DNA of 64,000 nt from Monomorium pharaonis (taxonomy: Eukaryota; Arthropoda; Insecta; Hymenoptera; Formicidae). The position numbers and the translations under genes are program-made. Positions 1 through 10,143 of the stretch are shown one piece after another. Location of the stretch: assembly GCF_013373865.1 (NCBI RefSeq), contig NC_050470.1, forward strand, positions 31,748,085-31,812,084, in the 5' to 3' direction. The notes beneath the pieces are model-generated. The model was not told the DNA's origin, searched no databases, and was given only the letters and a program-made list of their open reading frames with translations. Position 1 is the stretch's first letter, and the number at the start of each line of letters is the position of its first letter.

Positions 1-1233
1 CGCGAGCACAATCGCTTAGCTCGCGCCTTACACGAGATGAATCCACATTGGAACGGCGAGAAGCTCTATCATGAGGCGAGACGTATCGTCGCCGCTGAGA
101 TGCAACACATTACCTATCGGCACTGGCTGCCGCGAATATTTGGGCCGGCGCTCGACGGCGATTCTGCTTTGCCGCCGTACCGGGGCTACGATCCCAACGT
201 CGACGCCAGCGTGTCCAATGTTTTCGCCACCGCCGCTCTGCGTTTCGGTCATTCGCTCATTCAACCGCGTCTCGAGCGACTGAACGCCTCCTTTCGATCA
301 ATTTCACAGGGCCCTCTCTCTCTGCGGGACGCCTTCTTCGCGCCGTGGCGATTAGTCGAGGAGGGTGGCGTCGATCCCTTGATCCGAGGAATGTACGCCA
401 CGGCAGCGAAGGTGAAGCTACCCGAGCAGAATCTCAACCGAGAGCTCACCGAACAGCTGTTTCGTACCGCGCACGCGGTCGCGCTCGATCTAGCGGCGAT
501 GAATATCCAGCGAGGGAGAGATCACGGGCTTCCTGGCTATCTGGAGTGGCGTAACTATTGCAACTTGTCACACGCGGAGACGTTCGAGCATTTAGCTAGT
601 GATATCAGTAGCGCTCGAGTGCGGCAAAAGTTGCGCGAATTGTATGGCCACCCGGGTAACATTGACGTATGGGTTGGTGGGATCCTTGAGGATCAGTTGC
701 CGGGGATGAAAGTCGGACCGCTCTTCAAGTGTCTTCTATTGGAGCAATTCCGCCGAACCCGGGATGGCGATCGGTTCTGGTATGAGAATCCGAGCGTCTT
801 TCGCGCGGAACAGCTCATCCAGATTCAACAAGTATCGCTAGCCAGAATCTTGTGCGACAACGGCGACAACATTACTCGCGTGCAACCAGACGTGTTTCTA
901 CTGTCTGAAACTCCCAATGATTTTGTCACTTGTGACGAAATTCCTTACGTAGACTTGAACGCGTGGTCCGACTGTTGCGACAATTGCGAGGATCGCGACA
1001 ATACCATCTCTCGCGTGCGCAGGGAGGCTGAGAAATACTTTCCATCCACTCGCTACGATTACGCTACGAAGGATGTAGAGTCGTTGAGTCGCGACGGAAT
1101 AATTCGATACCTACAAACGATGTTCAAGGAAAATAACGAGGAGGCTGAAAGATTGCGAGAGCGGCTTGACGACTTGTCACAAAAAATTAAACAACTCGAG
1201 TCAATTTTAAAAGACATTAGAACACAACAATAG
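1..1233 (+). CDS. Pxn: Peroxidasin, C-terminal part (5' end outside window)
   Basis: Peroxidasins are secreted haem peroxidases that make sulfilimine crosslinks in collagen IV of basement membranes. The window opens inside the peroxidase domain: the first codons read REHNRLARALHEMNP, the family's distal-arginine motif. The proximal-histidine motif LRFGH follows at about residue 84 of the fragment. The family asparagine lies in ILCDNGDNITRVQPDVFLL near residue 290. After a Cys-rich stretch (DCCDNCED) the protein ends in about 35 charged heptad-like residues, a likely coiled coil of the kind used for trimerisation, and stops at 1231-1233. I see no von Willebrand C cysteine cluster after it, so this isoform appears to lack that module. 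The LRR and Ig domains expected upstream are outside the window. The whole visible part is one uninterrupted frame of 410 codons. Confidence 0.93.
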   Translation, partial: REHNRLARALHEMNPHWNGEKLYHEARRIVAAEMQHITYRHWLPRIFGPALDGDSALPPYRGYDPNVDASVSNVFATAALRFGHSLIQPRLERLNASFRSISQGPLSLRDAFFAPWRLVEEGGVDPLIRGMYATAAKVKLPEQNLNRELTEQLFRTAHAVALDLAAMNIQRGRDHGLPGYLEWRNYCNLSHAETFEHLASDISSARVRQKLRELYGHPGNIDVWVGGILEDQLPGMKVGPLFKCLLLEQFRRTRDGDRFWYENPSVFRAEQLIQIQQVSLARILCDNGDNITRVQPDVFLLSETPNDFVTCDEIPYVDLNAWSDCCDNCEDRDNTISRVRREAEKYFPSTRYDYATKDVESLSRDGIIRYLQTMFKENNEEAERLRERLDDLSQKIKQLESILKDIRTQQ

Positions 1234-1534
1234 GAAAGTAAAATGAAGTGCATACAAGGCTTGGAGCATTCTTTCTCGCTCTGCTGCAAATGGCATGTTC
1301 TCTAATATATTCTCATATGCATTTATATTTGTAAATAGAAGCATTCGCAAAAGTAACATCGTGAAATCATTAGATATTTCCTTTGAACTAATACAACTAT
1401 TGCCAAGGTGCATAGGTATAATGCTACGCACAGATTAAATTATATGTGTTGCCACAAGGTTTAAACCATTTTTACACATTAAAGAAAAGCGCGCGTGTAT
1501 ATATTATATTATATATATTGCGCGCGGCGCGCAA

Positions 1535-1602
<68 letters not shown>

Positions 1603-1678
1603 GTATATTCCACTTTTTATTAATTTTATTACTTGTCAACATTTCTAAATCCAATTAACAATCCTATTAGTGTCTAGT
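1234..1678. other. Intergenic between convergent Pxn and ACOT13
   Basis: This is AT-rich sequence where the two genes face each other tail to tail, so it must hold both 3' UTRs. It includes a (TA)n tract at 1538-1597 next to a short GC palindrome (about 1520-1533). No coding or RNA gene is seen. Confidence 0.6.
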
Positions 1679-2537
1679 TCATTGTTTAATCACTCCAAGA
1701 TATTTTGTGTGTTGTCCATGGGCAATAATATCCTTACCATCATTCTTTGTGAGTTCCACCATAAGAAAAGCCAATTTCTTCCCAGCACGTATAGTTTTAG
1801 CATCAACTGTCACTGTTTCGCCAGGAAATGCAGCTTTCAAAAACCTGTGCCATTAATTACTTTGTTGTACAATGGAAGCATTTATACATACTGTTTTTAC
1901 TAATAAAAAAGTAATCAAGTTACAATTGTTACGTTTAATTTTTAGACTCCAATCAATATATCAGACTAGACCAAATTTTATCGAGAGAAGAAAATGTCAA
2001 TGATGTGATGCAAAATAATGTAATTTTACTACATGCACACACACACACACGCGCGCGCGCGCGCGCGTCATTGAAACATATATATATGACAAAATAAAAA
2101 AATGTAATAAAAATTTGAGAACAACTCCTTACGTCACATGTAGGTCTACAGAAGCACCAGGAGGAGGATCAGTCTTGTAAGTCATTAACGCATAAGTAGA
2201 TACACAATCTATAATAGTAGAAGTAAAACCCCCATGTAAGAAGCCACCATGATTTAAATGCTCTTCAGTTACAGTAAATTGTGCCTTGCATTTTCCATCA
2301 CCAGCTGATAGCAATCTCACCTATTTACAAATCACAAATGTATATATATATGTATAATGTATCTTTAGACTGATATCTTAATAGATAAAACAAATGATAG
2401 GTTAAATCTAATTAATTAGATTAAATAATAATAGAGTAAATAACATTTTTTGTACTTACATTTTTCATACATCGACCAAAACCCTTACCGTTTGCCACCG
2501 TCTCCAAAACGTTCTTTATAAATCCCAATTTACACAT
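1679..2537 (-). CDS. Acot13: Acyl-coenzyme A thioesterase 13 (THEM2, hotdog fold)
   Basis: This small hotdog-fold enzyme hydrolyses medium- and long-chain acyl-CoA to free fatty acid and CoA, and is mitochondria-associated in animals. Three exons join in frame on the minus strand: 2460-2537 (start MCKLGFIKNV), 2133-2320 and 1679-1844. They give 143 residues, the usual length for the family. Donors are GTAAGT and GTAAGG; acceptors are AG. The active-site block reads NHGGFLHGGFTSTIIDCVST. It keeps the Asn49, His55-Gly56 and Asp64 that match the catalytic residues of human ACOT13. The C-terminus GQHTKYLGVIKQ matches the family's G-x-HTK end. An upstream ATG overlaps this start out of frame and stops after four codons. 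Intron 2 holds a (CA)n(CG)n tract at 2036-2068. Confidence 0.93.
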
Positions 2538-2977
2538 GATTCATAAGTGCTTATAGATTCGACTCTTCTCTTCTCTCTCTCTCGATTCTCTTATAGTCAC
2601 ACTGTAAAACGAATAACTATATCATTTAAATTACAATTTTAAATCTTTGTAACTTGTTTTTACTCTTAAACTTTGCCTATCACAATATCAAATTATATAA
2701 TAGGCATAAAATGCATAATTTACATTATATGCATGTACATTATGAAAAATGATCTAATTGTTTCTTTGTAAAATATGTGGACTTTGTAAAATATGTAAAC
2801 ATAACCAATATGTATACTATAATCCCGTAAGTGTAATTCTCGTAAGTAGTGCAGGAAAGAGTGTTAAAATAGACAAAAATATTTGTCAAGGATTGACTGT
2901 TCATCTTGTCTAACTCACCTCACTCGCTCATTCCTAGTCATTACGGTACGGAAGAGCACCACAAAATCATAGTCGTT

Positions 2978-3076
2978 GGCTGCGTTCCGATATTCACTGC
3001 CAGTACTGAAAATCTATAGTTTACGTCACATATACTGTAGATTTTCAGTACTGACAGTAAATATCGGAACGCAGCC
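2978..3076. repeat. Foldback element, family A (GGCTGCGTT ends)
   Basis: The two halves are near-perfect reverse complements: it starts GGCTGCGTTCCGATATT and ends AATATCGGAACGCAGCC, with a very short loop. A diverged second copy lies at 8942-9040. There is no coding capacity. A MITE-like non-autonomous element is the simplest reading. Confidence 0.85.
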
Positions 3077-3231
3077 ATTATCTACAGGTTTCACAGAATT
3101 AGGCAATATACGCACTTCTATTTATTTATTGCGAGAAGGCTTTGAAAGACCTGGAACGACTGAGACCGGAAGCAGCGGAAGTCCGTACTCCTGCTTTCGG
3201 GTAATATGGGATATAAGTCTGTATAAAGCCA

Positions 3232-3499
3232 TAAAGGGCCATCTACAATGGAATGTTTTAGTCGTAACAGCGCTAAATCTACGGCAATTACAATACAGAC
3301 AACGTAGCAGTAACATACAAGCCAATTATCATAGAGAGGCAACCAAAAACTAATCCAGAACGTCCGAACGCTCATCGTAAACACGCACCGAATTGGCTCA
3401 ATGTCTCCTGTAGGCCATAAGCAGTAAGACAGTACGAAATGAAAATATTTTCTACGACTACTGCTACGGCCTACTACTCTCCATTGTAGATGGCCCTTA
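3232..3499. repeat. Terminal-inverted-repeat element, about 268 bp
   Basis: The ends are matching inverted repeats: TAAAGGGCCATCTACAATGG on the left and its reverse complement on the right. The interior is partly inverted as well. Overlapping open frames on both strands here follow from that symmetry and do not resemble a protein. A MITE is likely. Confidence 0.75.
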
Positions 3500-4212
3500 A
3501 GTTTACTCAGGACTCTGGAGATGCCAAACATTTTTAACAAATTTAATATCGCCACTGCTAAATTATATAATTCTTTTAGAGTTTATTTGTCAATATTATT
3601 TTGCCTCACTCGTAGTTTCCTGAAAATTACGATATTCTATATATTTTATATCAGTCTCTAAACGTGATATAAATTATTTAAAAAGAATATCTATAGATCT
3701 TTGTTCTTTCGTGATAAAAAATAATAACTTTATATAAATAAATACCATCAGAACTGTTGAATATTTTATCACAGGACATGCAACGTATCATTCTGGTTCC
3801 AATATCTAGAATTATTTTATCTCTGATTATATCTACAGATTTTTTATTTTATAAAGAAATTGAAAACATATATAACTTAAAAGTACAATTAAAAATTGCC
3901 ATCAAACACAGTTACCATGAGAATTACTAACGTTCACAAATTATACATCCATTTTAAAATTTGATGAAACAAAATACATATTTATTATCAATGTTTGTAC
4001 TTAATAAATTCAGTTATTAATTCACATACACAGTTTGCTTTTGACTGAATTATAAATAAAAAAACACAACCTTGAACACACAGTAAGCATTCCTCTCGAG
4101 CAAACGCGAGGAATTGGAGTTAAAAATATACATATACACATAATTTACAATAAATATTACATCCACCGATATACTAAAATGTGTACAATAAAACAAATTA
4201 ATCTTTAATAAA
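3500..4212. other. AT-rich intergenic, nothing recognised
   Basis: This is A+T-rich sequence downstream of folliculin, which is transcribed leftwards into it. It presumably holds the folliculin 3' UTR. No coding, RNA or clear repeat structure is seen. Confidence 0.5.
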
Positions 4213-6492
4213 TTATGCTGGATTAGATGGTAATCCCATAGACCATGCATCCAATAATTTTTTGTCCTGAGATCCAGCGCCCAAACTGAGCATAAGTCCA
4301 GAAAGATCACCACGATGGCCTCGTCCATGCATCGCGTGAATAACTTTTGCAATACTAAACAATACCAAAAGAAATATATATATGTATATATTTACCAAAG
4401 AATACCAAACAATACCAATATATATATTTACACGTAGAAATATATATATACGTGAATGCATATATACAGTCACATAAAGAAATGTTTAAAATTGATGTTA
4501 CAGGAGTGAAACTGTTCTGTGAAACAGTATGATTCATACTTAGCCCATTCTTCTTGAAGAGTCGCAAAGTGTGCTTTAAGAACAGAGTTTCCAAGTTTTT
4601 CATTGTCAAGTGATTTTTCAATTTTTAATAGCAAGGTCGGAAGTTTCAATGGTAAAGTACCGGTCCATTTTACTATATGGGATTTTGCATTCCCAACCTT
4701 GTGTTCGTTGAGTATTATATCTAGTCTGCATACAGTGGCACAAGGTAAAGGAACTGCTACTGAAGTGTCTACAGCTAAAAATTATATTGCTATAAATTTC
4801 ATTTTCATAAAAAATCATTGGTCTGTGGCTATATGTTCTAGAATAGTACAATACCAATAAAGTTACATGCATCAGGATCCATGTATTCCAACGTTTGTAT
4901 TTTTACCCGTCGACACGCTCTTGGAACAAGACTGCTGAGTCCATATAAAGATTCCAATCTTTGAATCTTTGGACCTCTGACCAAGACTTGAATACCAGTT
5001 AAACAGGAATACAGCAACTGTCTAAACTGATCTTTCCCTAGTACTCGTTTTAAATTTCGTAAAATTACAGCGGTAGATTTTTCCGCAACTTCAGAAAATT
5101 CTGGCAAAAGCTCAGAGTCATCCCAATTAAAATTAAAATTTACTGGTAATTTTGCGTTCACTAAAGTAAAGCCTTCTTCAGTTTCTGTAAATTATTTGTA
5201 ACATAATTATGACCCACTAACATTATAAGAAACAAATATATTTTAATATTAATTGCTATAGTATACAAAAGAATGCTTACTACTATAATTACTAACCAAT
5301 TTGATGTTCAAAAGTATAATTAAGTTCGTCATCTAATAAACTCATTGGGAAAATTTCTATAAAGTGCCTCGCCCCAGCACTGAGGATCCATACTAACCAC
5401 ATATGAATTCTGAAACATGATATGTACAAGAAATAATTAAAATACAACTTTAAGAAAATAATTATACATGTTTTTATTGCAATTCGCATGTATGCATGAA
5501 TAATGGAACACCTTACCTCACAAAAACATGTTTTTCATTTGTTATATCAATAAGTGTTCTAGACTGTTTAATGGAAGTACTATGACATCTCATTCCGCTG
5601 TTTGCTGTCGTCAATCTCATTGCCCTTTGCGGACATTCCGCTTCCTCTGCATTATATCGTTTCTCAGCAAAATCTTGCAATTCTCTAATTACCTCTTTTA
5701 AATTATCAATCAAAAATGGCCACATGTTCAACAAGAATTGCTTGTCTCTCATGAAAACAATAAAACTGCACCATCTTCTAAAACCTCGTGCCTATATAAA
5801 AAAAAAATTATACATTATCTTATAAATGTGTCAATGTCGAAGCAAACAAAATTATAACCAAATCTTTCAGTTCTAGCAATTTTAAATAATGACATGATTT
5901 GAAAAATTTGTTGTAATAACTACCAAACATGCTTTTTCGTTGCATAATTCACCTGGGCATCTTTCAATGTAAAAGTATGACTTAAAACATGCCCCCTGTA
6001 CTCATCTCCAAAATAGCAAACACCTTCTTTACCAGGGTGTACTTCGCAACTTAGACTCCTTGAAAAACAAATAAAAATTTATAGTAATAGAGGAATATTT
6101 TTACAATCTTTAATCTTTAAAAAAATTAAATCAATATAACTTATAGATAAATTTATAATGATCTATAGAACAAAAAGGATAAAATACCTAACACAAGCAT
6201 GTTTTAACAAATTTCCAATATCTTGCATTAATGAATGTTGAGCAGACAAGAAAGATGTTCTTGTTTCATGTTCATTACTTAAATATTTAACATTTCCAAT
6301 GCTTTGACAGCCCTCACATTCATCTTGGCCATCCTCAAAGGAAATTTCACCTTGTCTCAACACTTCTTTTGGTCCATAAAATTTTAATTTTTCTGTATTC
6401 TGCATATCATAGTTGCGATATGTTTGCGTGGTAAATATCACTTTGGGTCCATGCATTTCACAGAAGGTGCACAGTGCAATTACAGCATTCAT
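4213..6492 (-). CDS. Flcn: Folliculin (longin-DENN GAP for RagC/D)
   Basis: With FNIP, folliculin acts at lysosomes as a GTPase-activating protein for RagC/D and so controls TFEB/MITF-type factors. Seven exons join in frame: 6188-6492, 5953-6058, 5517-5791, 5297-5409, 4855-5184, 4540-4774 and 4213-4354, giving 501 residues, between fly and human sizes. It begins MNAVIALCTFCEMHGPKVIF, the family N-terminus. CEGC and HACVRSLSCEV blocks follow. The motif ARGFRRWCSFI places Arg139 at the position of the human arginine finger (Arg164). LLNMWPFLIDNLKEVIRELQ and CPQRAMRL are conserved longin/linker signatures. The C-terminal DENN part includes GKDQFRQLLYSCLTGIQVLV and DACNFIGI. The end WSMGLPSNPA aligns with the WMTGLSK region, so the last family residues are shorter. 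Splice phases are 2,0,2,1,1,2. Confidence 0.94.
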
Positions 6493-6975
6493 TGCTTTTG
6501 AAAAATAGTACGTTTTTCTGAGTCTTTTTATTTATCTCAGAAAGGGAGAACCCATAAAATTTATTATGCCTTTACACATGATCCTAGATTATTTAAAAAA
6601 ATAAAATATCCTAAAAATAGATATTTAATAATCTGCATTACATCCATATATATATATATATATAATATGTATATATATGTATATAATAAAAAATATATAT
6701 ATTGTATTATAAGATCGTATCTTTCAAGATATCTAATAACTTACACAAGGTTATTTTATAAAATATGTATTATTAAATATAAATGCGACTCACATGAAAG
6801 TAATTGAATATTTATGTAATTACAATATATGATTTGCAAAAGATTGAAGCAATTTATAACATAACCTCTGTCAAAATGCTTTTAAAATGCGCAATCCTAT
6901 CATTTACCTGCTTCTTTATAAGTTACTCAGTAAAACTTGACGTCCAAGTCACAAGTGAATTTTTTTTCATCCTTT

Positions 6976-7019
6976 TCACGTGATAAAACAAAAATGAAGT
7001 CGGGGCAGAGACACGTGAC
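6976..7019. promoter_or_regulatory. Paired CACGTG (CLEAR-like) boxes upstream of folliculin
   Basis: TCACGTGA lies at 6976-6983 and GACACGTGAC at 7010-7019. They are about 485-530 bp upstream of the folliculin start and about 27 bp apart. TCACGTGA is the palindromic core bound by MiT/TFE bHLH-Zip factors (TFEB, TFE3, insect Mitf). Vertebrate FLCN is a known target of these factors and restrains them in turn. Binding here is an inference from motif and position only. Confidence 0.5.
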
Positions 7020-7219
7020 ATCACGATAGCTAATCTCGACATTAGTTCACGTTCACACAATGAAAAACACACACACTGACACACACCACACACGCGCGCG
7101 CGATGGAACTAAATTTACACATTTGCACGTCGGGTTGCCAATTCAAAGGTGCTATCAAAATGAGTAAAAACACGCACTCTGTGTGTATGTGTAGAAATAC
7201 ACACATTGTCCATGTGTGT

Positions 7220-7223
7220 TGCG

Positions 7224-7260
<37 letters not shown>
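7220..7260. repeat. (TC)n microsatellite
   Basis: A (CT)n tract lies between the folliculin promoter and the end of the DhaL-type gene, with a short (TA)n at 7268-7281. Open frames reported here are low-complexity artefacts. Confidence 0.9.
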
Positions 7261-7367
7261 AAGCACAAATATATATATATATTTTTTTTTTAATTTTACT
7301 ATATATATCATTTTTTAATATAGGACAGAAAATGTTAAAAAGAAATCATAGAATTTTCTTTTTTTTT

Positions 7368-8469
7368 TTATACATGGAATTCATGACCAAATTTCAATTT
7401 GACACCTTCATAAGCAGCTCTCATCCATATGCCCACGGCATGTGCTCCAGGATCAGGATATTTCAACATCTACATAATATGAATAGATTATAATTCTATC
7501 CCAAATTTAAATGTATACATACATTGTACAATAAAATAATACCTTGCAATTTGTAGAACAAAATCCCGGCATATTCACAGTTTGCATTGCAAAAGTTTCA
7601 GCAGCTTTGACAGCTTCCCCAAATGCACTGACAGGACTTGAGCCAGAATTTAATGTGTCTCTTAATTTATTTTCAGCAGGTACCAAAGCATCTAACATAG
7701 TTCGGTCGCCAACTAATGTTCCACTAACTTCAGATATCATCTTGTTTGCAGACGTTAGAGCAGTTAACCACATATTGGTATTTATTTGTTCATCATTTCG
7801 AAACTTAAAAAAGCTCTAAAATATCCCTCAAAATTTCTTTTCTTAATCTTAACGATGAAAAATTAAAGTTTATTGTACCATTGATTGTAAAGATCTTACT
7901 TTTGCAACAGTATCAAAAAATAATGAGTACATTCCACCTTCTAAGCCAGTTGTTTCTTTTTCAATAATATAGCTTATTTGCATGAATGTTGTAGCAGGTC
8001 TTGTTGCTAAAATTTGTCCTTCCTATAATGCAAATAATATAATATTATGCATGATATTTACAATTGTTAATAAAAAAATGGATACATGTTTTATTTATTG
8101 CACCTTAATTGCTAATTTTATAGCATTAGCACTATACGCAAGTAGGGTTCCATAATTTCCATCACCGCATTCTTCATCCATTATATCGAGTTGTCTTGCA
8201 CATGCTATTAAGGCTTCGCACGCGAATGTTAATACTGTAAGAAATGCTGGACGATTTTCAGGTTGTATCATTGGTCCTACATCAGATATACTATTTTCAT
8301 AAACTGTCTGCAATTAAGAACTTGTATCATAAGTATAAGCAGAGTAAAAATAATGATTTATAATTGCAAAATACATAATTTTTAAAACTCTATTAATAAT
8401 TAAATAAAGTTAAATTACCTGCGAATTTTGCTCTTTTACATTATGTAATATTTTATCATTCTTCATCAT
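7368..8469 (-). CDS. DhaL-only protein related to triokinase/FMN cyclase (DAK)
   Basis: Five exons join in frame: 8419-8469, 8104-8307, 7900-8022, 7543-7815 and 7368-7469, giving 250 residues. The whole product corresponds to the C-terminal, ATP-binding DhaL domain of dihydroxyacetone kinase/TKFC. Matching blocks are CEALIACARQLDIMDEECGDG, VGDRTMLDAL, VKAAETFAMQTVNMPG and YPDPGAHAV. Animal TKFC normally has a DhaK substrate domain of about 330 residues first, and I find none here. The metal/ATP motif is altered: the usual GDGDxGTT reads GDGNYGTL, and the GGSSGALYG loop reads GLEGGMYSL. The frame is intact and the splice sites are good, so it looks like a maintained but possibly catalytically changed gene. 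I chose the ATG at 8467-8469; an in-frame stop lies 13 codons upstream. An upstream exon joined just before that ATG cannot be excluded. Confidence 0.82.
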
Positions 8470-8823
8470 AGCCTTAAAAGGTAATTTTTTTATCTTTCTA
8501 TGAAATTATACTGTATGAAAATTGAAATTGTATATAACATCAAACTTTAGCTAAACCAGAGAGAAGGCTAAAGAGCTCGACACGGTCACGGTCTGGTTTT
8601 AGGTGATTTTCGAACGCGATCAGAGAGTGCAAAGTTTTCATAGCCCTAAGCCCAATTTCTTCACGTCCAGTTATCTTACGGTTAAAATTTTATCCAGGAG
8701 ATAAACTACCAGATCCATGTACGTAATTGGTTAAACTTGATATTTATCCTCCGGATAACTTTATCGGGAACAATCGGGAACTCGGGAAGTGAAGAAATCG
8801 GGCATAAGCCCGGATTTACAATA
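8470..8823. other. 5' flank of the DhaL-type gene
   Basis: This is unique-looking sequence containing the presumed promoter of the leftward DhaL-type gene. A moderately GC-rich patch lies near 8575-8660. No DhaK-like exon was found in any frame. Confidence 0.45.
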
Positions 8824-8928
8824 GTGTAGTAAGTCTTATGCCATAAGGAATCAACCAATTATAATCGAATATGAGAAGAATAATCGAATATAATTGGTTA
8901 ATTCCTTATGGCATAAAGCTTACTACAC
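8824..8928. repeat. Foldback element, family B (GTGTAGTAAG ends)
   Basis: Arms GTGTAGTAAG...TAATCGAATAT and their reverse complement form a stem of about 48 bp with a small loop. First element of the 8.8-10.1 kb foldback array. Confidence 0.85.
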
Positions 8929-8941
8929 CTAGGTATTCTAA

Positions 8942-9040
8942 GGCTGCGTTTCAATATTCACTGTCAGTACTGAAATTCTACAGTGTATGTGACGTAAACT
9001 ATAGATTTTTAGTACTGGCAGTGAATATCAAAACGCAGCT
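8942..9040. repeat. Foldback element, family A, second copy
   Basis: Same termini and interior as the element at 2978-3076 (GGCTGCGTTtcAATATTCAC; central TGACGTAAACTATAG), with a few substitutions. Confidence 0.85.
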
Positions 9041-9046
9041 ATGGAC

Positions 9047-9173
9047 CTAGAGTTTACACCGAGCACTTGGTACGCGTATCAAATAGTAAATAACTAGTGA
9101 ATGTGTTTAATCATTGGCTGATCAGCTTAAATTCACTACTTGATACGCGTACCAAGTGCTCGGTGTAAACTAG
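9047..9173. repeat. Foldback element, family C (CTAG-TTTACACCG ends)
   Basis: Long inverted arms include GCACTTGGTACGCGTATCAA and its complement. The loop contains ATTGGCTGATCAGC. A second copy, with the loop in the opposite orientation, lies at 20633-20763. Confidence 0.85.
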
Positions 9174-9332
9174 AGCATAGTCGAATCTTATTCAAGACAA
9201 TCAAGACCCATCTTAAGCACGATCTTGAGACGTCAATGCTGTTATTTCATTGGTAAGTAAATCTCAAGTCGGCTCGAAGCTAGACTTAAGACAATGCTTG
9301 AGCTTAAGATCGGTCTATGAATCCCGTCCTAT

Positions 9333-9625
9333 GGCCGGTATTCATAGTTGGATCTTATATTTAAGATCATCTTAAGTACTGTCTTAAGATGCCATCAGCC
9401 AATCACAGAGTCATATTAGCATCTTAAGACATTGCTTGAGACGATCTTTAAATAAGATTCAACTATGAATACCAGTCTATGGCCGGTATTCATAGTCAAA
9501 TCTTATTTCAAGATCGTCTCAAGCAATGTCTTAAGATGCTAATACGACTCTGTGATTGGCTGATGGCATCTTAAGACAGTACTTAAGATGATCTTAAATA
9601 TAAGATCCGACTATGAATACCGGCC
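9333..9625. repeat. 293-bp near-perfect palindrome (inverted dimer of family D)
   Basis: The left arm (about 9333-9475) and right arm (about 9481-9625) are reverse complements over about 143 bp with only a handful of mismatches and a spacer of about 5 bp. Each arm is itself bounded by GGCCGGTATTCATAG-type ends, so this looks like two copies of one element head to head. A degenerate relative occupies 9180-9330, and an arm fragment lies near 21320-21402. Confidence 0.85.
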
Positions 9626-9915
9626 TATGAGTTTGTTCGCGTCACATAGCCCGACATGCTCTTGTTCACCCCAACGCACTCCAATACGTTGGCCGCGTTC
9701 AGCAGACACAACTGTTGAGTGAGCGCTCAGTGATTCTTTAATATGATTGGTTAAATCTAAAAGTACTAACCAATCATATTAAAGAATCACTGAGCGCTCA
9801 CTCAACAGTTTTGTGTCTGCTGAATGCGGCCGTTGATTCTGATGACGCCAACCTATTAGAGTGCTTTGGAGTGAGTAGGAGCATATCGGGGCATGGCGAC
9901 GCGAACAAATCATAG
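9625..9915. repeat. Foldback with a second foldback (9691-9831) in its loop
   Basis: Outer arms are 9625-9690 (CTATGAGTTTGTTCGCGTC...) and 9848-9915 (...GACGCGAACAAATCATAG). The inner element 9691-9831 has its own near-perfect arms, beginning GGCCGCGTTCAGCAGACACA. A solo left half of the inner family recurs at 20579-20614, and an outer-family fragment near 19870-19910. Confidence 0.8.
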
Positions 9916-9916
9916 G

Positions 9917-10033
9917 TCTGTTTTTTATTCCTACACTGCTGCACTGGTGCAATAAGTTAGAATAAGACAAATATATTTTTTCTCATTCTAACTTATTTTG
10001 CACAAGTGCAGCAGTGCAGCGACAAAAAACAAA
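9917..10033. repeat. Foldback element, family E, copy 1
   Basis: Arms carry CTGCACTGGTGCAATAAGTT and its complement around a central AT-rich loop (ACAAATATATTTTTTCTC). A tandem sister follows at 10035. Confidence 0.8.
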
Positions 10034-10034
10034 G

Positions 10035-10143
10035 GCTTGTTCTTGGTAGCTGTACTGCTGTACTGGTGCAATAAGTTAGAATGAGAAAAAATATATTTGT
10101 CTCATTCTAACTTATTGCACCAGTGCAGCGACGAGAACAGGCC
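10035..10143. repeat. Foldback element, family E, copy 2
   Basis: Same arm core as copy 1 (TGGTGCAATAAGTTAGAATG and its complement), with ends GGCTTGTTCT/AGAACAGGCC. It directly abuts the open frame at 10144. Confidence 0.8.

Noticed and set aside
3118..3555. Overlapping open frames on both strands
   Set aside because: They cover an inverted-repeat element (3232-3499); the symmetry explains the openness and no protein family is recognisable.
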